This document shows positions 12,122 to 23,363 of a stretch of 64,000 bases of DNA, one piece after another. How positions within the stretch are numbered: position 1 is the first letter of the stretch; the number at the start of each line of letters is the position of its first letter. The notes beneath the pieces are model-generated. The model saw only the letters and a list, made by a program, of their open reading frames with translations, had not been told where the DNA came from and did not search any database. The position numbers were made by a program, and so were the translations under genes. This DNA is from Chlorops oryzae (lineage: Eukaryota > Arthropoda > Insecta > Diptera > Chloropidae), in assembly GCA_020466095.1 (NCBI GenBank), contig CM035806.1, positions 10,777,224 to 10,841,223 of the forward strand. The letters run 5' to 3'.

Positions 12122-15100
12122 GTAGGTAACTATCTACAACAATATGATATCAATCTTTGAGTCACAATATTTCTTCTTCTGAGGATATTTTATTTGCTAG
12201 AATTTAGTTCAGATTTTTCTATATTTTTTCCCCCCCGATCACTTTCAAAGTGTGAAGATATAGAATTCGAAATATCATTTTATTATTACTCTGTGACTAT
12301 TATTTTTTTTTCTTTATTATTTTAATAAGTTTATTTTGTTTTTGATTCGAATTTAATAGTTTTATTTTTACTATTTAATTTTATTTCTTTTTTCAAAGAA
12401 TTTTTGAAAATTTTTCGAGCTCTTTGGAATAACCAAAAATTCACCATAGGATTATATGTGCTCCCTGAATATGCAATCATTTTTCACATGTTTTGATTAT
12501 AATTCTCAGAAGCTCAAAATTTGGTCAGGCTAGTACACTGAGAAAAAATCAAACAGAAAATTGGTTAATTCAAAAAAAAAAAAAAATAAATAAGAATTTT
12601 TTAATTTTAACAATTTTTCTTCTTTTCCTTCTGAATCAACTATATTTGCAGTTGAATTGACATGATAATTTTCAAAAATGCATTTAAATTGAAATTGTTG
12701 AACCTAACCACCGACAAAAATGAAATGACAAGATAATTTTTAAAAAAAAAAAATGTACTAAAATACCTATAAAAAAAAAAAGTAAGATTGGAACAATTTA
12801 TTTCAAATTCAAAGCAAATGGCCACATAGCCCTCTGCTGAACATAACCCCAAAAAAAGCCTTCGGGTGGACTACACCCGATTGTGTTACTCCGTCGTCGT
12901 GTGACTGCTTTCGCAATGCTTAAAAAGTTCTAAGATGAATAAATATCTTTCATGTCCTATTTCATAAAACAAATGAGAATTATACAGAACGAAATGAAAT
13001 GTAATTAAACATATTTCCTTTTAAATCAACCAATAATGTTGTTGGCTCAAACATTTTTCTGTTGAAATATTTTTTTTCCTGCTCGAAAATCAAAAAGACT
13101 GAATAACAATGCGCCCTTTTAAAAAATTAAAAAAAAAATCATGGCTACTTTCGCTCAGTGTAGCAATCCGACTGCGTGTTAGGGATGTCAGTCCTAGAAA
13201 TATATCGAGAAAAGTAAATTCCCCGAGAATATTCAGAATGAGAATGCATCGATGTTCAATCCGCATCCCTACTGCGTGGGGGGTTGGGGGAAATTTTTCG
13301 ATTTACCATAAATTATTTAGACTTTCAATTAACTAACAATGTTGGGTTGCTACGGGCCTGATATAATCATGTTTTAACATTGAAACTTTTTAGGCGGTGA
13401 TGAGTCACAAGTCACGACGCGTCGAGACAAAAAACGGCAGTTAAACTGGGGAAATTTTTTTTAAAACCAATTGTTTAAAATTATATTGTACATACATATA
13501 TGTGCTATCTCTCGAGGTGACGTAAAAGCACACTTCGTCTAACCCTTGTATAATTCTGTACATTCAAACATTTCGCATTTCTCGTAAATCATTCAATGTC
13601 TCTTGAAACTAATGAGAAATAAAGTTTTTTCTAAACTTATATACTCTCAATCGATTGCTGCATCAGTCAATATAAGCCTTGTTTCTCAAGGTCTTGGGTT
13701 CATACAGAAATATGTCAATCGACATAAAAAAATTATTTACAAAAATTTTGAATTGTTCCGATTTATTAGCAAGGGTGCGACTTGTATCTAACCCGTGTGA
13801 GTTCTGTAGATCAACTTCTTTATTTGTAAATCACATGTCTTATAACTAGGTTTCTTAAAGCTAACATGGTGAGTATGAAAGGTAAGTTATAACATAGGGT
13901 AGTGTAGGCATGCTTAGTTCTCTATATTTGTGTAACATATATATCAATATATAGAAGATCACTTTTCTGCAGCGCGATCGCAAAAAAGGCGATTGATCGG
14001 CTTTTTACACACAACACTGTGCTTGAAGTTTTCGAAAGAGATTATGTGGGAAAATATGGAAAACAAGACGAGCTAAGCTGTTTAACGTAAGTATATTACG
14101 ACATGATGTCATTCGTCCTGATACATATGTTAACAATAGTTATAGAAAAAAGATTTTGTTCATTATTTTTCTTTCATATACTTTTAGAATATGTATGTAC
14201 CTACACTTGCTATATATATTTTTGGTCACATTCGTAGATGAGATTCTCATAAAAAAATTAACTTTATTTAGATTAAGTAGCAAGTCAAATTTACGTGTGC
14301 AGTCAATTGATGGCGAAATCGCGACCACAAATGATATCGGCAATATCCGTGAGGAATACTTGTATCTGCTAGATAAAATCAGCATCCGTAAGAACGAATA
14401 TTGTTCGAAAATAAAATTGGGCTAATTTTCGATAGAGAAAGAAATTTTGAATAATTACAGATTTGCAAGCGCATACGCACTATTCGTATCACTTTAAGAA
14501 AGACATCGAAGTTATATTCAATATTCCCGATGATATCGCTATCGGTTTTGGCTCCGATTTTGAGTGTGATCTTTTGCCCGATAATTCGAATGTCTTTGCT
14601 CTGCAGCTATTCGGTATGCAATTGGATAGCAATGATATGCGCCGTATTGCTCAAATATTATCCGCTGCGTTCGCTGCCTATCCGAATCGTGATTATTGTG
14701 TTTTCTCATATCCCTTCGGGACAAAAATTACCGAAAATATGCGCTTCATACTCAAGTATTTTTTGGTATGATACATCAATTTATTTTATACTCATATATA
14801 TATATTGGTATATAGACAAGGGCGTATTTACAGTGGGGCAACTGCCTTCCTAACTGAAAATCTGTAAACGGCCTTGTACATATATGTATGCCTATATGAA
14901 TTTATATAGATATATATATATTTTAATGAAAACTATTTTCCATTGCAAGCGCATTTATAATCGGCCCAGCAGTTCGATTACTGATGAACTTTGGATAACG
15001 CATCGCAGCGCTATATTTGGTGAGATCACCTTGCATGATATACGGCGTGAAGATGTCGCAGATATAAACAGAGTTATGCTTCAAAATGTTATGGTTTATT

Positions 15101-18100
15101 ATGATGAAGTGAGAAGTCCAAGCTTTCAGCGGTCATCGCGAAGTAGCGTCAATTTTACACAGACTGCTATGGTGAATAAAATAATCGATGATGTTTTTAA
15201 TGTGCCATATTCGGAATATACCGTTAAAACAATACGCTGCGGACGATCAGATGAGCCAGCAGAGAAGAATGTCCTAGTGGGATTTGTCATTTTACGGCAA
15301 GCTGAATTGTTTTTTTTTTTTTTTTCTTTTTCTATTGATTTTCATCATTCGGGCTCGGAAAAATTCTTTAAAATTTACGAAAAATGCGTTAAAACTCATG
15401 AGAAAATGCTAATTTGTCAAGCTCGATCTTTGAAAAATATCCTTAAGCTCGTATTTTTTATAGTTTTAAACTCATTAAAAACATTTTATTTTGTGGTGGT
15501 TTCTTCGTATTCGATGCAATTTAGAAAATATTATTTAAAATGATTAGTTAAAGATTTTATAAGGATGCATCATCCAAATGCTTGAACTTTGACACTACTT
15601 TAATGGCATTTTTTCATCGATTTTTTTTTTTTTTAACTTAGGACTATGTTTATTCGAATCTTCTTATTTATAAATGAACTAACAATAATCTTAGAATCTA
15701 TAATCTAATTTTACATACACTTTACAAGAGTTTCGGTTGTAAAGTTTCTTGTATAAACGTGCAACTCGGAGCGGTTAAGAACTCAATATAGTTGTTTGAT
15801 AATTATGTGCCACGGATCGGGCTTAAATAATAAATTTTTTATTTAATATTTAATTTTTTCATCAGATTTGAACCCGATTTCTTTGAAATCATTACTTAGC
15901 AAACTAAATTTTTTTCCGAGTCCTATTCATCATATCTATTCATCATATTCATTCTAATAAAATATATCTATTTTTTAGGCCGTTTCGTAAGGCGCATTTA
16001 CTTACATTGCATTATTCGATGCAATCTCAATTTTATTCGAACTTTATTGGAGGAGAGATTGTCACATTGCGCTTGCATCCGTTTTATAAACATAATTATT
16101 ATATCATCTTTCGAGAGCTTACACGTCTGACGCAATATTTCCAATATTTTTACTTTCAATCATTGCAGGTGAGTGTGGTCGTCCTGTGAAAATAAGATTA
16201 CGAGCAAAACTAAAAAGTGCTCAACCAGTTTGGCAATATATAATATTTGAATTTATCAATTATAATCAAAGCTAAGGTCACCACCACTTGCACTATTTTT
16301 CGAATTTTTCACGTATGTAGCTACGTGTGCTTGAGCGAGTCATATGCAGGAAATGTGAATAGTGAATCTATACTCTTTCTCTACTGACTGCGTCAACAGT
16401 ACTACTGACCAGTTAAACCCGTCGCAATGCTTTGCGTTATTGACATTTAACATTGAGTTGTCATTGAATGTCAACAGTAGACCGAAAAACTATTGACAAA
16501 CTATTGACGTCGGTACTATTATGTAGACCAAAGTAGTACTCTTTCCCTTTATAAGGAGACACGTAGTTGACATGGTCAATAAAGATGAACAATACCTCTT
16601 GACAGTACAGTTTCTCTTATGAGACCGCCTATAATTACTTTTGACGTTGGAACTAGTTCTCTTGTCTATATTGACGTCATATAGACATGGGCCATATGGC
16701 GACAGGTTTCCTTCATGGTCATATGCACTGAAAAAAAAATATCTATAGCGTAAACAAGCAATAAAGTACGAAGTCTATCGCAATGCTTTTTCATGTTAGT
16801 TTTGTCTTTTGTTATTCCGTCGCATATCAAGTATTGAGTTCGCGAAATATATTTTCGGAAAAATATGTATAAATAATTTCTGTAAAGCCATTCATTTTTA
16901 ACGTGTACGCAAAAACAGAGCGGGAGCTTTTGTTTTATTTGTTCTCAAAGCCAATTGAGTGAAATTGCTCATTGAAACAGACGCTGTGCAATACTCCCGC
17001 CTATGTGAAAAAGTATTACACTGGTGTACACTAAAGTGACCCCATTTTTTCCGAAATAGCAAATTGGATCGCGAAAAAAATTTCGCTCCGATCCCGCTCT
17101 TTAAAGATTCGATTAAATCCGAGAGAATCGGATTATCTGCTCGCTTAGGTCTATACACCGATTTTTAAATAAAAACCTCTTCATTAAACAGTGAAACCTT
17201 TTTAACTGAGATCTCAAGAGACCTGGAATAATTTATCACTTATATAGGTTTTTCATTTACTTAGTTTCCTAAAAAGATGGGTTAATGGGAAAACTACCTT
17301 AGTTAAGGAGAGTCCCACTGTGAAAGGTCGAAATGCTTATTTCTCGTATAAATACGTTGACAACAAATAAGTACAAATGTAATAAAAAAGAGGACATTTT
17401 ATGTCACTGATGAACAAGGCAAATATAGAGATATACAAACAAACATATCGTTACTTCTTTAAACTAGGATAAGGTATCCCACCTATAAGAGTTATTTAGT
17501 TATGAACTCCCAATGCAAAAGTGCCTGGACCCTATGACAACTATCAATAAATAGAAGTTTTGTCACACTCAGTGGTGTCACAATCCGATAGCTGTTGGAA
17601 TTTTAGTCGACTGAATTTTTATATATATCTGATAGACAGCCGGATAAAATAAGGTTCTGTACAATTAAGAACCAATAATGGTTCCGATTCAAAACCAAAA
17701 ACAACAAAATTTCTAAATTCTGTATGAAATTTTGATCGGTTTTAATTCCGATTCCCCGACAGCTATCGGATTCTGTGGCACCCCTGGTTATGTCGAATTC
17801 AGTTAAGCAGTTTTCACCGTTCTTAGGTACAAACAACAATAAAATTAAATTAGCTTTTTGACTAATACTGTATTTTTTAAATGGATTCTTCTGAAAATCT
17901 TCTTCACAGCAAAATGTCAAAACGTTTCCAAATGATTTATTAACCTTTATGCAACCAGTCGATCCGAAGCACTATAAAAAAACGAATGCATCTATTCCTG
18001 CCTTCGATCCAGCGGACGGTGCACCAGATAAAATAGACTTGTTTAATCGTTTGAATTATGTTACCGACAATTACGCTGTCTACTGGCATAATCTAAATCA

Positions 18101-20804
18101 GATTGAATTTTCCGGCAGTGAAAGACCATTGGTCATTATTGGGCTCTCCCCGATTTGTAAAGCATTTTTGAGGAGTTTAATTCATAACTGGAATATACCA
18201 GGGTAAGTCTAAGACTTTTACAATAATCAGCAAAACTTATTGTTATTTATCCCCCCCCACCATATCTAGGAATGAAACGCCCAATAAGAACAGTTGTTTG
18301 CCACTGTTGAGAGTTCTAGTCGTGACTCCACCTGGTGTTATCGATGCTGAATACGATACCGAGTTGGTTTGCAAAATATGCCAGAATAAAGGCGATACTT
18401 GTTATATCGACAGCACCAATTGGAGTGATTTTGTTGGAGATGTTACACGGCGTATGGATATACGGAAATATGTTAGCATAACTGAAGGCTATATTGCTCG
18501 CATTGATCGGTAAGAGGGATATACTACAGTGGGATATATTACTATTTCTTTAATTTTCTTTATATACACGACGGACTTTGTGCCGAAAGTATATTAAGTG
18601 TATACGTACCTTTCTAACGACCAGGAGTATTTCGAATTCACCGTACAAAATATGCTTACAATGGTTAGCGTCAACAGGGGAATCGATGAGCGTCCATTCT
18701 GAAATTTTAGAAAATTTTTGATAAAATTAGAGAGAAAAATAGGCATGATAGAGAAGAACGAAAACCAATAGCGCTTTGATGTACTAAAAACTAAAAATTT
18801 GTACTTACAATTTGTGCATTTTTTTATTATTAAAAACTGTACTAAGAATTTGCACTAAAAATTTGCACTAAAAATTTGTACTAAAAATTTGTGCTAATTT
18901 TTTTCCCCCTTTTTTCTAAAAACTGTTACTAAAAACTTTGTGGATATTTTTACTAAAAACTGTACTAAAAGTTTGTACTAAAAATTTTGTACTAAAATTT
19001 GTACTAAAATTTGTACTAAAAATTTTCTAATTTTTTTCTTTTTTCTAAAAACTACTAAAAATTTGGGTTTTTTTTTACTAAAAACTGTACTAAAAATATT
19101 GTACAAAATTCTTTACTTTTTTTCATATTCCAGCAAAAAACGTTGCATAATTCTGAAGAATAATTGCCAATATTTCTATGAAACACTATTACTTTTGTGC
19201 GATACCAGCTTCGGATATCCAAAATCAATTGGCAACAACCATCGCGTCCCGGCAAATTACATTCACATCAATAATCGTTTCGATCGTATTATGGCCTATC
19301 ACAAGATCCGTGTCGCACGCGATCATTTAAAGTTTTTAGAGAGTAAAAGTGTCATCGTCTACGGTGCGCATCTGCGAACATTTGAGTTCATACAATTTTT
19401 GCTTGACCATGATATTCCGGCTGAATGGATAAAGCTTGTTATACCTTATCAAAAGGGTATGAATATTGCTCAAACGATATACAATCAGCCAGTCGCCGAT
19501 GAGCGCCTTGAGGTCATTTTACAAAAAATCGTTATCGATCTGGGTATTAAGATCTATGAGAATAATAACTTTTGTTCTTGGTCAATGCACTCAAAAGATG
19601 ATGGTAATATTCAGAGTACTAAATTTACGGATCCAAATGGTAATGCGTTAGTATTGGAAACTGATATATTTGTTAGCTTCTATGAAACGTTCATTGACTC
19701 GAAATTCGTTGAAGGTAAGAGAGAAAACACATGTGAAGTCTTTAACCGATGCGATGTTGCTTTTTTTTTTAGTGCTAAAAAAATCTGGGATCCGAATGAA
19801 TCAAAGAAATATTATTGTCGATGATAATTTCTGTACAAATGATCCATCGATATATGCGCTGGGTAATTTTATTGAGCATGATAAGCAACTGAATCATCAG
19901 TACAAGTTTGTAAGTTTCAAGGAAGCAGCCGAAAAGGTAAAAATAATTCAAAGGAAAATCTTAGTTCGAAAAAGAGCATTCTTATTATTTTTTTTTTTTA
20001 TTCAGCTCATCTACAAACTTGGTTTGTTCGAACGTCAGCTAAAAAAGCCTTTCGAGCAAAAGTTCTCGCAACCGCACTCGTGCGAACTTTCAGTGCCATT
20101 GGGATATCGCGTATTCAAAGTTACCGTACCCAAGCGATATATGGCCAATCATCTGGACAATGAACACACCTTCTCTATGGTAACTCACAATGGAACGTTT
20201 TGTCGTGTCCGTCTCAATCCTTCAAATATCGTCGAAGAAATCGTTTGCGTAACTCAAGAGGTAATGGTGAAATTAATAAGACGAATGAAATATCTCACAC
20301 ACATGCTCTCTCTCTCTCTCGCTCTCGCTGGGCCAAAAATTTGTGCAAACAGAAAATCCCATTGCAATTTTTGTTGCACTTTGTCGGCCGTCATGAATCG
20401 CTTCTGAACAACATGCGTACTCGCTATTGCAATGGACAGATCACCTCCTTGTTAGACTTCTTCCAAGAGCCTTGGACCGAATTGATTATGCACGAGAAAT
20501 TTAAGGATTTAATTGCGGAAAATCATAAAATTTTAATGCCTTGGGCTGAAAAATGCATGGATTTGGTGAGTGTAATTTAATCGAATGAATTCAAAAAAAA
20601 TTCAATTTATTTTTTTTATTTCTTCGCAAGAATATCCAACGAAATCAACGTCACATGCTCTTCAAGAATATTGCTCAAAAACAGAATCTTAGTAAAAAAT
20701 TGGAAGGTGCATTTCTCAAATTCATAACAGAAAATCGAAGAGACATACGAAAGCCTATTGCACTGCCCGGAGATTTTCCAACTTTTCAAAGTACCTCTAG
20801 ATAA
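9783..20804 (+). CDS. CFAP61: CFAP61 (FAP61) orthologue, complete, 17 coding exons
   Basis: Encodes a cilia- and flagella-associated protein 61 orthologue of 1,295 residues (the human protein is about 1,240). CFAP61 belongs to the calmodulin- and spoke-associated complex at the base of radial spokes 2/3, where it helps regulate dynein-driven bending; that is family knowledge. Exons read from the sequence: 9783-10057, 10123-10313, 11520-11667, 11767-11902, 11976-12121, 13973-14086, 14272-14387, 14461-14765, 14950-15296, 15979-16168, 17910-18202, 18270-18509, 19134-19714, 19773-19936, 20006-20260, 20353-20565, 20631-20804. They total 3,888 nt, a multiple of three, with all junctions in phase. 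The start is the first ATG after an in-frame TAA at 9768-9770; an acceptor-like TTTTATAG just upstream hints at a 5'-UTR intron. Order: N-terminal CFAP61 domain with GNAT-like folds (about 1-660), then a pyridine-nucleotide-disulfide-oxidoreductase-like region (about 725-1090), then the conserved C-terminus ending near KPIALPGDF. In a fly, expression in testis would be expected. No frameshift or internal stop was seen. I did not identify a polyadenylation site. Confidence 0.93.
10391..10832 (+). mobile_element. TIR-bordered element with a tRNA-Met-like core (copy 2), in CFAP61 intron 2
   Basis: It is the reverse complement of most of 8692-9196. The tRNA-like part spans about 10557-10635: GTGGCGCAGAGGACGAG, CGACTCATAATCCGAAGATC and GGTTTGATCC. 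The 66-aa-type ORFs crossing it are not genes. Confidence 0.72.
10953..11128. repeat. TGTCGCGTCCGTAACCAT minisatellite in CFAP61 intron 2
   Basis: Seven 18-22-bp units of TGTCGCGTCCGTARCCATTA are arranged as groups separated by an AATAAAGAGAAAAA-type spacer that itself occurs twice. The CpG-rich units stand out from the AT-rich intron. Confidence 0.9.
12534..13162. mobile_element. TACACTGAG-ended MITE in CFAP61 intron 5
   Basis: Ends are TACACTGAG and CTCAGTGTA. The body carries the blocks CCTCTGCTGAACATAACCCC, GACTGCTTTCGCAATGCTTA and AATGCGCCCTTTTAAAAAA, all shared with 52039-52679 and the interrupted copy at 46373-47744. About 630 bp; no credible ORF. Confidence 0.85.
13973..16168 (+). 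CDS. CFAP61: CFAP61 exons 6-10: second GNAT-like region
   Basis: Exons 13973-14086, 14272-14387, 14461-14765, 14950-15296 and 15979-16168 encode residues about 298-656. Exon 8 carries NVFALQLFGM..AAFAAYPNRDYCVFSYPFG, which matches the family segment with CIQLFC..FP.K.YCIIS.P. Exon 9 carries ELWITHRSAI and ends VLVGFVILR. Exon 10 resumes with PFRKAHLLTLHYS and LRLHPFYKHNYYIIFRELTRL, the counterpart of the vertebrate LNPIFRHYTKFFLKEILRL block. The exon 9/10 junction needs a GC donor at 15297. Introns 5 and 10 hold mobile elements (12534-13162 and 17189-17320). Confidence 0.88.
16169..17909 (+). other. CFAP61 intron 10
   Basis: 1,741 bp and the second longest intron after intron 5. It contains a stretch with recurrent ATTGAC/GTCAAT motifs (16435-16690), the short MITE at 17189, and no second coding signal that I can support. 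Confidence 0.7.
17189..17320. mobile_element. Short CAGTG-ended inverted-repeat element in CFAP61 intron 10
   Basis: Ends CAGTGAAACC..TTAACTGAG and, reverse-complemented, CAGTGGGACTCTCCTTAACT form an imperfect inverted repeat over 132 bp. Flanking duplications were not clear. Confidence 0.45.
17910..18509 (+). CDS. CFAP61: CFAP61 exons 11-12: start of oxidoreductase-like region
   Basis: Exons 17910-18202 and 18270-18509 encode residues about 657-833. The segment PLVIIGLSPICKAFLRSLI (residues about 728-746) sits where flavoprotein oxidoreductases have a beta-strand plus GxGxxG dinucleotide loop. Here the loop reads GLSPIC, so the second and third glycines are missing, as expected for a structural, non-catalytic member. 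Exon 12 continues with LLRVLVVTPPGVID and ends IARIDR, the equivalent of the vertebrate GRMTGIDR segment. A pyrimidine-rich acceptor (C8 run, 18251-18258) precedes exon 12. Confidence 0.88.
18790..19105. repeat. Degenerate tandem repeat ACTAAAAATTTGT in CFAP61 intron 12
   Basis: About 15 imperfect 12-16-bp units of TACTAAAAATTTG and TACTAAAAACTG fill most of the intron and end close to the branch/acceptor region of exon 13 (starts 19134). TACTAA-like motifs resemble branch points. Confidence 0.85.
19134..20804 (+). CDS. CFAP61: CFAP61 exons 13-17: oxidoreductase-like core and C-terminus
   Basis: Exons 19134-19714, 19773-19936, 20006-20260, 20353-20565 and 20631-20804 encode residues about 833-1295. 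A second Rossmann-like strand SVIVYGAHLRTFEFIQFLL is at about 905-923. At about 1044-1058 VDDNFCTNDPSIYALGN resembles the FAD-binding TxxPxIYAxGD motif, with Asn in place of the terminal Asp. Exon 16 (LLNNMRTRYCNGQITSLLDF, then FQEPWTEL) and exon 17 (FLKFITENRRDIRKPIALPG) align with the vertebrate LLNNLCARY..LITDLYSYFTEPW and C-terminal LPMYAWPG blocks. Introns here are 58-92 nt, typical of flies; intron 15 has a short (CT)n run. Confidence 0.9.
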
Positions 20805-21180
20805 GAAATATGAAAAAATTTCGGAGTTTCCCTTTTGTTTTAATTTATCATTTTTGTTTATTGTTGCTTTGTTTTGTAATGATTGAATTCATTATAAATT
20901 TGTCCGAGAATTTCACTTAAAATTTCTATGAAAAGAAATATAAAGAAAATTCGGAGTTCACATCTCTTCATAGAAATATTCTTTATCATTTTTGTTTTAT
21001 TTGTTGACAGTGTTTTTGTATGATTTAATTCATAACAGAAAATTTGTACGACGCAGAAGCACTTATTGCACTTGCCGGGAATTTTCTCATGTACCAAAGA
21101 ACCCAGAGAATGAAATATTGAAAATCAATTTACGAGAGGCAATTTCTATCTGTTTTGTTCTTTGTTTTATTTTTTGAATG
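20805..21180 (+). pseudogene. Decayed tandem copy of the CFAP61 last-exon end plus 3' flank
   Basis: The end of exon 17 (CATAACAGAAAAT, then CGAAAGCCTATTGCACTGCCCGG) recurs at about 21030-21085 as CATAACAGAAAAT, then CAGAAGCACTTATTGCACTTGCCGGGAA. The sequence after the stop (AAGAAATATGAAAAAATTTCGGAGTT at 20804) recurs at 20934 as AAGAAATATAAAGAAAATTCGGAGTT. A further piece (AATTTAC..GAGAGGCAATTTCT) is shared by 21127 and 21321. The copies are out of frame and cannot code. I read them as remnants of local tandem duplication of the gene end. Confidence 0.6.
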
Positions 21181-21328
21181 TGTCATTATTGTAGTATATG
21201 TTATGATTGTGAATTTCGCATTATTTACGAATTTGACACGTTCATTTTGGTCCAAACGATTGCACTTAAAGTATCATGTACAGCGAAACTAAAAATGAAA
21301 TGAAATTCCATTGAAAATCGAATTTACA

Positions 21329-21592
21329 ATGAGAGGCAATTTCTTGCTTTGCTTTTTGGCTTCTTCAACGTTGTTCCAATTTTTGACAGTCGTCGACCAT
21401 CTGATACGGTTATATGGTATCGAAACTATCGCCAAACGCTTTGAACGAATTGTTAAGTGCACTGTTCATTTTGCGCTCCAAGAATGTGCCGGGGGCATTC
21501 TTGAAGTATGCCATTACTGCGCAGACAGCAATAAAGAAATATTCTTCATAGATTGCAAATCAAATATTATGAAGAGGAACGAGATTGTCTAA
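21329..21592 (+). CDS. Candidate small secreted protein, 87 aa, unrecognised
   Basis: An intact ORF starts at ATG 21329, about 520 bp after the CFAP61 stop. The product begins MRGNFLLCFLASSTLFQFLT, a basic residue followed by a hydrophobic stretch as in a signal peptide. The remainder carries five cysteines, including ECAGGILEVCHYC, and ends NIMKRNEIV. Codon use is mixed and looks protein-like rather than low-complexity. Its first 20 bases overlap a motif (GAGAGGCAATTTCT) that also occurs in the decayed copy at 21131, so it may have arisen from, or been rearranged with, the CFAP61 3' flank. No TATA box or poly(A) signal was identified close by. It could instead be a chance ORF or a lost exon; I recognise no family. 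Confidence 0.35.
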   Translation: MRGNFLLCFLASSTLFQFLTVVDHLIRLYGIETIAKRFERIVKCTVHFALQECAGGILEVCHYCADSNKEIFFIDCKSNIMKRNEIV

Positions 21593-22399
21593 ATAGTTGC
21601 AATTGATTTGCAACGTTGGTTGGATCGTTTTTGAATTGCCTGAGGCCAATTTTGCACAATTTAATATGAAGTATCGCCATCTGAACTTTCGCGTCAAAAA
21701 ACAGAATCGAGTTGCTTAATTCAAACCTTTACATCACTCGCGGACTACAAGTTAAAACCAGGGAGTTGCATCGTATGCTGAAATGTCATGTTCAGCGATC
21801 GAATTTATAAGAATAATTATTTTTTATCTTCATTCGATATACACTTTGTCAAACTTAAAATCATTTAAATTTTGAAAGGAAAGAAGATTGAAGAATTTTC
21901 AAAAAAAAATTTAAATTAAAATTTATCTGATTGCGTTTGAATGATTTCGATTATACCGTTTTGACGGTATGTTCCAAATCAACCTGTCTTTTGACAAAAT
22001 AATCTTAAGTGACAGAAATCAGTAGAAACCATTGCAATACAACTAAAGATCATATTGTAGATCTAAAAAAAAATAAATCACAAATTGGGCAATCATACAA
22101 AAACAATCATAGTCTCAATAATATCAGTTAATCAATCGTGTAGCATGAATCTTTATCTATTTCTTGTCTGATTTCTTGACACTAAATACTTGTTCGCTAA
22201 TCTAGGAATAAAAATTTTTCATAGATAGCAAAATAAAATATTGAACGATTAACGAGATGTAGCCATAAATGAGTTCGCAACTTAATTCTCGGCCACACGT
22301 GTTGAGATCGATTTTAAATCAATCTGTAGGACTTTTTGAAATTTGAAATAATTTTGAAAATGTAGCCATCTTTGTCGAGCAAAAACGAGTAATTTTTGC

Positions 22400-22920
22400 G
22401 TTGCTTCAAACTTTCAAAACGCATTTATCTCGAAACCACTTGTTTTGAGCTGGCGGCCACGATTTCTCCAGTTCAACTGGACAGATTTTAATGAAACAAA
22501 GTAGATTCGGCTCAGAATTGTCACCATTATGGCCGGAATCTCAGTCATAATTTTAAAAAAATTTTTTAATATTTTTTTTTTACACTGAACTACAAAAGTA
22601 TATACCCGAAATCGATGGGTAATTTTTCAATGGCCGCTATTTTGTGAAAATAAAAAATCACAAAATTATTTTCGAGGGTTCGGCCATAATGACATCCATA
22701 CTGATTATAAACCCGTTTTTCTTTTTTATATCAGACAACTTGGAGACGAGAAATCGAGGCCGCCAGCACTACACATTTCTCTTGAAGTCTCTAATTTGGC
22801 GGCCGAGAACTTTTTGAACCGCCCTCACATAAAAAAAAGTTTCTCTTTACTAATTTTCATTAATTCTGAACACAATAAAGGAATTGAAAAAGCTTTTTTC
22901 GTTTTCTCTCAGGAAGTTGT
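22400..22920. mobile_element. Dispersed repeat (copy 1), shared with 42765-43250
   Basis: Long near-identical blocks with 42765-43250: CTCGAAACCACTTGTTTTGA, CACCATTATGGCCGGA, CCGAAATCGATGGGTAATTT and CAACTTGGAGACGAGAAATC. The internal design (TTTATCTCGAAACCACT.., CATAATGACATCCATACTG) is also distantly visible in the TTAA element at 46725. No ORF. Confidence 0.75.
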
Positions 22921-23363
22921 TTTTGAAATGGTCAAAAAGAAAATCCTCGTGAAGGAGACAATGCGATTGTCGAGCGCAGAGCCCGTTATAAACACAACAA
23001 AAAATCTCAAAAAATTATTTTAAGTGAAAGTCAAATTGTGTCTATCGAATCTGTACAGAAGTCAAATCTCGAATTTATATTGATTAAATATGAAATTTGG
23101 GACCATAGGAAGAGAAGAGGAATATATCCCAACCCGTTAGCGTTGTTGGAAAAGCAACCCTGACTTCTCTACTTATCTATGTACATGTCTTATCTTATGT
23201 TCCTTGTCTTTTTGATATTTTTTGTTGGTCTGTAGGTCACAATAGATGGTCGAGTTACTTTTAAGCTAAGCACAAATCATCGATAGTTCAAAAGCAAGAA
23301 CAAGTTTTCGTCTTAAGTCTTTTGTTTTCAGATGAAATTTTTTTTTTTTTTTCTTCAACTTAC

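Noticed and set aside
14884..15543. Reading exon 9 of CFAP61 as a 219-codon single-exon ORF
   Set aside because: Its ends run into a poly(T) intron; only 14950-15296 matches the family and joins neighbours in frame.
22796..23023. 75-codon frame MAAENFLNRPHIKKSF..
   Set aside because: Its first part is inside the repeat shared with 42765-43250, where the frame is not kept.
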